From NCBI GenBank assembly GCA_023374025.1, contig SIJG01000007.1, positions 167,852 through 231,851 on the forward strand: a stretch of 64,000 nucleotides of DNA. Direction: 5' to 3'. This document shows positions 57,330 through 64,000 of this stretch, piece by piece (position 1 is the first letter of the stretch; the number at the start of each line of letters is the position of its first letter). The DNA comes from Heterodera schachtii. Its lineage: Eukaryota > Nematoda > Chromadorea > Rhabditida > Heteroderidae. The notes beneath the pieces were generated by a model that did not search any database, was not told the origin of the DNA, and worked only from the letters and a program-made list of their open reading frames with translations. Both the position numbers and the translations under genes were made by a program.

Positions 57330-58964
57330 TTACAAATATTTTTGAAATATGACATTGTAACGCTTCACCAGCGTAACGAAAATTTTTGCCACTAATTCGG
57401 GAGAGTCTTCGTGGACGGCATGTCCCACTTTGGGCAGAACTTCGAGTTGAAATTGGCCACGCATTTGTCCCGTCTGAAAAGCGGGTGAAACACTAATCAC
57501 CAAATTCAGTCATTCCCCACTCCCATTTAATTTTTACCATCAATTCCTTGTCCAATCTGTCGACATTCGCCAAAATCAGCACTTTGACCGGCTCACATTG
57601 CAAAAAGAGTTTGGACAGTCCGCTGAACCACCCTTGCCAGTGGGGCTCGGTCCGTGCCAAATTGGTGCGCCATTGGAAAACCTGGAAAGAATGGCGCATT
57701 TTCAAAGGAGAAAGTATTTATGCTACGGATGTCACATCATTTAATCTATTAATTTTTTGGCGAATTTGATTGTCTGTGGAATGAATTGGGTCGACCATTA
57801 CCTCGCCGTTTGAGTTGTCTTTCACTTTTTTCAGTCGGCAGGGCATCGACACTTAATTAAAAAATGTGAATGATTTAACTAATTGATTCCACCTTTCGCT
57901 GCTCTCAAATTGGACGTCGTTTTGCTCTTCACACACCATTCAATCGATCGTTCGATGGACGGAAAGTGTTGGGGCCGACTCCGCAAGAACTGCTGCATGA
58001 AGCACAGCGAACTCATTGCCGAACCCTCCACGACATCGATGGCACTGACTACCAAAATGTTGGGCAATCTTCCGCTGGCAGCCGTTCGAATTGCGATGGC
58101 CCCACCCATGCTAAAAGGAGACATTTTATGGCATTTTAGCACGACCATAGTCGAATCCCTCATCCCCTCCCGCTTCACTTGCCTGTGCCCGATGAGAATG
58201 GTCGGCGGATACTTACTATTGTCATGTCCATAAAAATGCCGATAGATATTACAGACGTCACTGGAAAAGAAAAGAACGGACAGTCATGGCACAAAGAGGC
58301 GAACGGAAAGAAAGCGTGCTTTTTTTTTACTTGACTTGACTCTCCGCTGACATGTCGTCCCCATCTTTCACCTCCGTTTCGCCATGGTTTCTCAAATCCG
58401 GTGCCAAAATGCGACATTCGATGGCGGAAGAAAGTTGTTCCTAAAATTGGGGACATTGTGACACGGTAAAATACATTTTCTTTTCATTTATGGATCACTA
58501 CTATAAGTGGGTACCAATTTAATTTTGCACTGCTACATTCTTAAGATAACATATGTTTGGCCATTTATGCTTTTTGTAAAATTGATTGACAGGCGCCATA
58601 AATGTTAAACAATTCGACGAGATAAAAAAAAATAGAATTGAGCGGGATCGGAACTTCTAAAATTTCCAGCGGCGCTTTTCGGTACCGTCACATCCTTCCC
58701 AAAAAAGTAACTTTATTTTGTTATTTCTCTCGAGAAATAATTAAATTATTTTTTCTTGGACTCCCGGTCCAGCTCAAATCTAATAAAAACCCAACCAACC
58801 GAAAGCACAGCCCAAGTGAGGCCCGTGTAGCCACCACCGTGTAACAGAAAGAACAGCGGACCATTTGAACCCTTCACATACACGTTGAACTTGTCATCGC
58901 CTGTTTTGACACATTCTTTACGGTCGAAAAATTCATCCCAACTGAGCGGCGAAAAATCGTTCAT
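57330..58964 (-). CDS. Protein phosphatase methylesterase 1 (PME-1)
   Basis: Serine hydrolase that removes the C-terminal methyl ester of the PP2A catalytic subunit. Exons on the minus strand: MNDFSPLSWDEFFDRKECVK...GPLFFLLHGGGYTGLTWAVL, EQLSSAIECRILAPDLRNHG-ETEVK, CNIYRHFYGHDNSKYPPTIL-IGH, then SMGGAIAIRTAASGRLPNIL (nucleophile Ser in GHSMGG split by an intron) and SAIDVVEGSAMSSL with the acid Asp, RPQHFPSIERSIEWCVKSKT, FQWRTNLARTEPHWQGWFSG, VKVLILANVDRLDKELM and PKVGHAVHEDSPELVAK with the catalytic His. The stop is at 57330-57332. The order and length (about 340 residues) match PPME1. An acceptor just upstream of the first ATG (58968) suggests another 5' exon or trans-splicing. Confidence 0.92.
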
Positions 58965-59183
58965 TGATGGCCATTCACTGCAGAAAAAAAACAGTAAAAT
59001 GAAAACTACAAAAATAAAAGGTAACAGTTAACATTAAAAACAAGCGAAATTTAAGGACATTAAAAACGTTCGGAATTTATTGGCATAAATGACGATTTTT
59101 TTAATTCGATCCACAAATTTGTACATGCTAAAGAAGTACCATTTATCACAATTTAACAAACGGACTTTCATTGTATTGTCCAT

Positions 59184-60242
59184 TCAGTCATCCGTTTTGT
59201 AGTCCTCCAAAACTCCCTCCAAATGGACGTTGTGCAACCGTTGCGGCACCCTTTGCCTCGGCTGTTTCCGCTTCGGTCCCAAATTTGCGTTCGGTTTCCG
59301 CGGTGCCAAATCCCTGGCCGTCTCAAGCCCATGTTTCTGCAAATATTCCTCAATTTTGTTCTCGTCCAAATGCTCAACGCCAGCCGTTCGCCACAATTGC
59401 ACAAATTCGTCGTCAATTTCGCGATCAGTTTCCGTATCATTGTAAAAATAAACGATGTCCTTCCGTTTGTTTATCTAAAATAACGGTTTTGAAGGACCAG
59501 CAAATTTGGAGAAAGAATTTGTCGGTCCAACCTGAGTTGGGATGGCAATCACTTGGTTGCCCAACGCTTTTACCAACAATTCCGCGCTGTTCACACAATC
59601 GTTGAGATCTGACAACAAAATTCCGCCCTTTCCGTCCGTGTGAAACTTCTTCAAAAGTGCCAAAAGAGTGACTCGGTTCTTCACTTTGTACAACGGTTTG
59701 TACACAAATTTGGTGTCGTCCGCCTCGGGTTGCAGCCGCGGATTTCGCGGGAGTGCCTCTTGGAGCCAAAGCATTGACTTTCGGTTGACATCGTAAACCT
59801 AATCAAATAGGGAAATGCTTTTTTGTCAATTCTTAATTGCTTCGACTCACCTGCATCTCCTCCAATATTTCTTTCAGCGAAAGTGCCCACGGCTGCGAGT
59901 TTAGGTGCCTTTTCTTCATATAGTCAACGATTTTGGCCATTATACTGAAATAATATTCGACTTACTGACGATTGATGAAGAAAAAAGACACCTAAAATTT
60001 GTCGCATTCTGTGCACTGTCCTCAGCAGTGGTCGCAATGGCGGCAAATTCTGTGCCAAATTGGCCAGCAGCTGCCGTCTGAACGGGCTTTTTCTTCTTTT
60101 TCTTCGGCATGGCACTGCTTGCAGCGGAGGAAGTCGGAATCTGTTGTTCATTTCTGTCATTTTTAATTTGCTGAGCAACACCCATCGATTTGATGGCCTG
60201 TTTCATAAACTCTTGTCGTTGTCGTAGTAATGCCGGATCCAT
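59184..60242 (-). CDS. Transcription initiation factor TFIIE subunit beta
   Basis: Core RNA polymerase II initiation factor that helps TFIIH and promoter opening. It begins MDPALLRQRQEFMKQAIKSM at 60242, with a basic nuclear stretch (PKKKKKKPVQ). The winged-helix regions follow: AKIVDYMKKRHLNSQPWALS-LKEILEE, KSMLWLQEALPRNPRLQ, KFVYKPLYKVKNRVTLLALL, GKGGILLSDLNDCVNSAELL-VKALGNQVIAIPTQ. The C-terminal part is EFVQLWRTAGVEHLDENKIE-EYLQKHG and a basic tail HNVHLEGVLEDYKTDD with stop at 59184-59186. Four or five exons. Domain order and length agree with the family. Confidence 0.92.
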
Positions 60243-60814
60243 TTTAATGTTAATAATTATCTACGAGACCAATGGTTAAAAGAGAATTAACAAAAAAACA
60301 AGGCGTCATGGAAGATTCAAAGTCAGGAGAGTACATTTAATAATAAACAGCGGTAATAGTTTAGGTGGTATTTGAACAAGAATGACTTTGGGACTGAACC
60401 GTCCACTGACCTAAAAAGCATGGAACAACGACAAATTAGTAGGGATGGGAATTTGTCAAATGACTTTTTTCTTGCTGACTTTAAATGACCTTAAAATGAC
60501 TTAAAAAGTGTTCTACATTTTGTTTGAAGCTTCTAACATGCATTTTTTGTGACTTTTTTCATCACTTTTTAAGGCAAAATTTGACTTTTAGTGAAGATAA
60601 TTCCGAAAAATAAGTGTATCTTCGAGACGGTACTGAAATTTATTATACCATTAGGACTGAAATGACGAAATAAAATAAAATCTGGCGGTATGTAACATTT
60701 TGAAATGTATTTTTTTCGTTAAAATTAATCGTTTTTAAATTAGGTATATTTTATTTCCTAAACACATTGTTCATCAACGCCAAACAACCAACGACAACAA
60801 CAACAACTACAGCA
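60243..60814. repeat. Intergenic with a fragment of the 22.7-kb inverted-repeat arm
   Basis: CTTTGGGACTGAACCGTCCACTGACC at 60388-60413 and GCATGGAACAACGACAAATT just after match the arm at about 22880-22930. A run of TGACTT/AAATGACC motifs follows at 60460-60560. No gene. Confidence 0.6.
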
Positions 60815-61069
60815 ATGAGCGACGACAAGAAGGAGCAGGCGCCAGCAGCCGACGGAGCAAAAGATGAGAAGAAGGACGACCAGGACGGAGCAGCTGGTGG
60901 TGGCGAACGGAAGGAGAAGCGCAAGAAGCAGAAGTCACGGAGGCCTGCGAAGAGCAGCAAAGCCCGCGCACGGAAGGACAAGGAGAAGGGCACTGACGGA
61001 GCCGCCGAGACGGATGAAGCAGCGCCAAGTGATGAGCAGCCGCCCAGCGCAGAGCCGACGAAGGAATGA
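60815..61069 (+). CDS. Small Lys/Glu/Ala-rich hydrophilic protein, unrecognised
   Basis: Single-exon frame of 84 codons: MSDDKKEQAPAADGAKDEKK, GGGERKEKRKKQKSRRPAKS, then DEAAPSDEQPPSAEPTKE and a stop. It has acidic ends and a basic centre, no hydrophobic segment and no signal peptide, and is predicted disordered. It is GC-rich against an AT-rich flank, and codons use G/C at third positions as in neighbouring genes, which favours a real gene. An AC-rich leader (ACAACAACAACAACT) precedes the ATG. Possibly a nuclear or ribosome-associated disordered protein; no function is claimed. Confidence 0.5.
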   Translation: MSDDKKEQAPAADGAKDEKKDDQDGAAGGGERKEKRKKQKSRRPAKSSKARARKDKEKGTDGAAETDEAAPSDEQPPSAEPTKE

Positions 61070-61429
61070 TGAGAAGAAAGAAGAACGGATGACGATGATG
61101 CCGCGTGCCGAGGACTGATGTTGATCTGGTGACCAGCGATTGACCAATAATTAATTGTCTGTCTGTCCATCATACCCTTCCTTCCTTTCTTGTTGCTGTA
61201 TGTACAAATTATGTATTAATCTGTCTGTCTCTCTCTGCTGTCCCCACCCCTCCCCCCGTTTTGTTGTTGTTCCTAAACACATATGTATGCCAATTTTGCT
61301 GTGATCAATGTGTGCTGATTTCCCATCATATTGTATGTGTATAACCGTTGGTCTCATTAACGCTTGATAAAATGTTAATTTGTGATGCTGTGCAAAATTA
61401 AACTTTGAATGAGAAAATTGAAATTTGCA

Positions 61430-61800
61430 GGGTCCGGGGAGTTATGGCCATATTTCACGAAACGCGGTAGTCAGAAAACTTGTTTCTGGTGGTTTTGGGG
61501 TCGCTGACATGAACAGACGTACATTTTGACTTTTTTCGGGTCCCGGACCCCAATTGGACAAATTTGGACCATTAGCATTATGTATTATTGGGCCAGGATT
61601 TACGTAGTTTATTTTTTACGCGTCAAATCAATGGTTATCCAGTTTTATCGGTCTAACTTTTCTTACTTGGTCATTGCCTACATTCTTGGTATCAAACAAA
61701 AGCTTAAAGTCTCGGGAATAAAAAAAATAGGCCCTCAGTCGAGTTGATTTTTAAGAGTTGCCACTGACCCGGAAAAACGATACAGGAAATTTCAGATTTA
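61430..61800. repeat. Dispersed foldback-family repeat
   Basis: GGTGGTTTTGGGGTCGCTGA at 61478 and CGGGTCCCGGACCCCAATTG at 61539 belong to the GGTCGCT/GGGTCCGG foldback family. 61665-61700 matches the repeat at 57.15 kb. The open frame over it has no protein-like features. Confidence 0.5.
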
Positions 61801-61854
61801 TGCAAAAATGTTTATAAAGTCAATGGTTATGGGGTCTCTAATTAGGGTCCACTG

Positions 61855-62130
61855 CGTTTCGGCGCTCCCGTTTCGGCGCTCGCGTTTCGGCGCCAGCATG
61901 TTTTTGGCTATAACTTTTTTCTTTGTAAACCAAATCCAACATGGTTGGTGTCGTTCGAAAGCTTAATCTATTTAGAAGCTTTTTCTAAGCTATTGCTTTA
62001 CGATTAGACAATTATCAAAACAGTTATGCATGAAAATTGCGAAAAGTCGAAATTTTTGAAGTTTTTTCTTAATAAAATTTTTTACAGGCTTGAAAAACTT
62101 TTCGTTTTTGATAAGGCTAATATCTTCCCA
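61855..62130. repeat. Foldback relative with a GTTTCGGCGCTCGC terminal array
   Basis: Three units of a TTTCGGCGC(T/C)(C/A)(C/G)CG-type array (61856-61892) precede a body (CTATAACTTTTTTCTTTG, CCAAATCCAACATGGTTGG, TCTTAATAAAATTTTTTACAGG) shared with the 23.5-, 24.6- and 25.6-kb elements. Same body, different array sequence. Confidence 0.7.
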
Positions 62131-62547
62131 CATTTCTAATTGTAAGTCCGTCATTCATTCCCTCTGCATTTTCGCCATCACTTCCTTCAACCAACGAACG
62201 GAATCGTTAGTCCCAAATTGAACAGTTGAGGCGAGTTCCTTCTCCGCTGCGCCTCCGGCCAAATGCTTGTGGAACTGCTCAAACTTAGCGTGTTTTGTAG
62301 AATAATGCTTTGTTTATTCGTGAAAATAATTTTGAATTTCGACTTATTGTTCGAATTCGGGTCCGGGATTCGAAATTGATATTATATTCATGATTCGGCG
62401 ATCCTGAAAATCCCATAAGACATGTTTTTACAAAATTTATGTCAAAATGGTTGTGGCCTAAAAGCTTTTTCCCCGAAAATTAGCTTTTTTCCTATGATGG
62501 TTGAATTTGAATTTGTAGACTCAAAAATGCCAAAGTTCACTACTAAC

Positions 62548-63502
62548 TAGAGTTGGTCGGGACCGGGAAATTTGACAAAAACCGGGACCGGGACTTGCCG
62601 GGACCAGAAAAGTCGGGACCGGGACCAAGTTTTTTGACCGGGACCGGGATCGGGACCGCGAGAAAAGCCGGGACCGGGACCAACCGGGAATTTTCCCAAA
62701 AGAAAATTTTTTTGAAAAAAAATTTAAAAATTTGAGTGCACTTAGTTACGAAAATTGCCTATATACAAAAATGTACCCATAAAATTTTTTAATTTTCGTT
62801 TCGAGGAGGAATTCAAGTAAATTTTTAAAAATTTTCATTTCGCGGGGGGGGGGATCTTGGAATTTTCTGTCCAAAATTCTGGATTTTTTAAATAAATTAA
62901 CAATCTTTTAAATCTTTTGCTTTTAAATCGCTGTTTTTGTGGCGCTGTTTTTTCGAGAAAACTTTTTAGGAACATTGGGAGGGGGCGGGGTCCGGCGGTG
63001 CCGATAGGCGCCGCCGGAAAAATTTTTAAATTTTGAATGGAATATGTTAACAGAATTTGCCAAAAAATGACCAAATATTAAGTTAATTTGTGGGTTTTTA
63101 GGCTGTTTAAAAATTTAAAAAAATTTTTAAGTTGAAATATTTTTTATTAATTAAGTTCAATTAAAATAATGGTAAAGAAAATATAAAAAATTTCTTTTCC
63201 ATCGAGGCAATGAACCAAAGAGAAAAATAATGAAAGTGAGAAGGTTTAGCCACTAGACCACAATAACGATGTGAATGAATGCAATAAATGAAATAAATAA
63301 TTTAATGTTTTTTTCTCAAAAATTTCTCCTTCTCACCAATTCCCTTCTCATTTCTCACCCAGACCCCCATTCTTACCAGTGCTTATTTAGTCCCGCCGGG
63401 ACCGGGACTGGCAAAACCGGGACCGGGATTTCTGTTTTTCCAAAAACCGGGACCGGGACCTGAAAAAACCGGGAATTCCCGTCCCGGTCCCGACCAACTC
63501 TA
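62548..63502. mobile_element. hAT-like non-autonomous element (955 bp)
   Basis: Perfect 21-bp inverted termini beginning TAGAGTTGGTCGGGACCGGG and a perfect 8-bp target-site duplication ctactaac at 62540-62547 and 63503-63510. Many GGGACCGGGA repeats lie inside both ends. The 26-nt GC-rich hairpin is at 62992-63017 and a tRNA-like stretch is at 63195-63275. No transposase. Confidence 0.9.
63195..63275 (-). repeat. tRNA-like sequence inside the hAT-like element
   Basis: On the minus strand GTGGTCTAGTGGCTAAACC resembles an A-box/D-arm, and TTGGTTCATTGCCTCG lies about where a B box would be. The stems are imperfect, so it looks like a captured tRNA or SINE relic. Confidence 0.35.
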
Positions 63503-63597
63503 CTACTAACATTAAAATATATTTCTTTTAATTTCAAAAAATTATATATAATTTTTTTTTTTACGAAGTTTTAAAAAAGTCAATTCCTTTCCCAAAA

Positions 63598-63831
63598 ATG
63601 ATGCGCCCCCCATTAAAAACAAATCAAAGGCGCGCCGCCGCTGCGTTGGGTAGGGCTACTTTGATCGCAAATGCCCGTATGCAGAATGCACTTATGCAGG
63701 CCTTGGAAAGTTTTATGGATCGGAACGTCCCTATTAGAAAGGGTGATCCAAAAGAGGTGGCAATAACTTATCATTTGGCAAATTTGGTGAGGTACACACA
63801 TTCTTCAATTTATCCCAATTTAAGTATTTAA
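63598..63831 (+). CDS. Unrecognised partial gene at the right edge
   Basis: Frame MMRPPLKTNQRRAAAALGRA...NALMQALESFMDRNVP, then KEVAITYHLANL followed by a donor-like GTGAGG at 63787. It could be the first exon of a gene running off the window. The composition is protein-like (amphipathic helix), but I recognise no family. Confidence 0.3.
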   Translation: MMRPPLKTNQRRAAAALGRATLIANARMQNALMQALESFMDRNVPIRKGDPKEVAITYHLANLVRYTHSSIYPNLSI

Positions 63832-64000
63832 CTCCAAAAAAAAGAAATGGCACTTCGCTAGCCAAATGAACAACTCTTTAAATGGGTCCGTTAGTGGCCA
63901 CGACCACTCTTCTGGGCAGAATTACATAGTACATGACAATGTTTCGAGGAGCCTAACGCGAAATTTTAAAAAATTTTGCCATTATAAAATTCTTAAAAAG

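Noticed and set aside
58638..58844. 68-codon plus-strand frame
   Set aside because: It is antisense to the first known exon of the phosphatase methylesterase.
61526..61747. 73-codon plus-strand frame
   Set aside because: It lies across dispersed repeats and has no family resemblance.
1..64000. Autonomous transposase, retroelement or viral genes
   Set aside because: No DDE/RNase H, reverse transcriptase, integrase or capsid motif was found; the mobile elements here are non-coding.

Overview
The window is nematode nuclear DNA, most likely from a plant-parasitic cyst nematode or a close relative (Tylenchina, Heteroderinae). It holds spliced orthologues of well-known Caenorhabditis genes (teneurin/ten-1, unc-64 syntaxin, ubc-7), a WAGO-type Argonaute, a SPRY domain that reads like the cyst-nematode SPRYSEC/RanBP-like family, many GC-AG introns, and abundant non-autonomous DNA transposons. 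The genus is inferred. No phage, plasmid, CRISPR or bacterial features were seen.

Layout. 2.0-9.7 kb (+): a teneurin that stops before its YD/RHS shell. 10.3-12.0 kb (-): nucleosome assembly protein 1. 12.4-14.8 kb (+): mitochondrial ribosomal protein mL45 with a hAT-like MITE in an intron. 15.4-20.4 kb (+): membrane-anchored GH20 hexosaminidase D. 20.4-26.0 kb: a gene-free block of two hAT-like elements with 8-bp target-site duplications, nested palindromes, a TTCG-capped GC-rich hairpin, and foldback elements edged with short GC-rich tandem arrays. 26.0-36.9 kb: a 2.57-kb recent duplication. Copy 1 encodes only the N and PAZ portion of an Argonaute. Copy 2 is the 5' half of a full-length WAGO-like Argonaute. 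Between them lie a small FLYWCH-like zinc-finger gene and a SPRY gene. 37.4-38.2 kb (-): OCIA-domain-like membrane protein. 38.8-42.3 kb (+): CTP synthase with several GC-AG introns, a 13-nt microexon and a reading-frame break. 43.1-44.7 kb (+): E2 ubiquitin-conjugating enzyme (UBE2G1/ubc-7). 45.6-46.7 kb (+): four-TM MARVEL-like protein. 47.0-48.3 kb (-): short matrix metalloproteinase. 48.3-52.2 kb: pyrimidine-rich spacer and a palindrome. 52.2-56.7 kb (+): syntaxin-1 (unc-64) with three alternative C-terminal anchor exons. 57.3-59.0 kb (-): protein phosphatase methylesterase 1. 59.2-60.2 kb (-): TFIIE beta. 60.8-61.1 kb (+): small Lys/Glu/Ala-rich ORF. 61.4-63.6 kb: repeats and a 955-bp hAT-like MITE. 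The right edge has an unrecognised partial exon.

Most genes are unrelated housekeeping or neuronal genes with no functional clustering. The distinctive parts are the Argonaute/FLYWCH/SPRY block, the unusual gene structures (truncated teneurin, triple-tail syntaxin, GC-AG-rich CTP synthase), and a small-TE fauna in which several differently ended elements share the same 26-nt GC-rich hairpin. Exon models were made by reading frames and splice sites by eye. Exact 5' ends and UTRs are uncertain.
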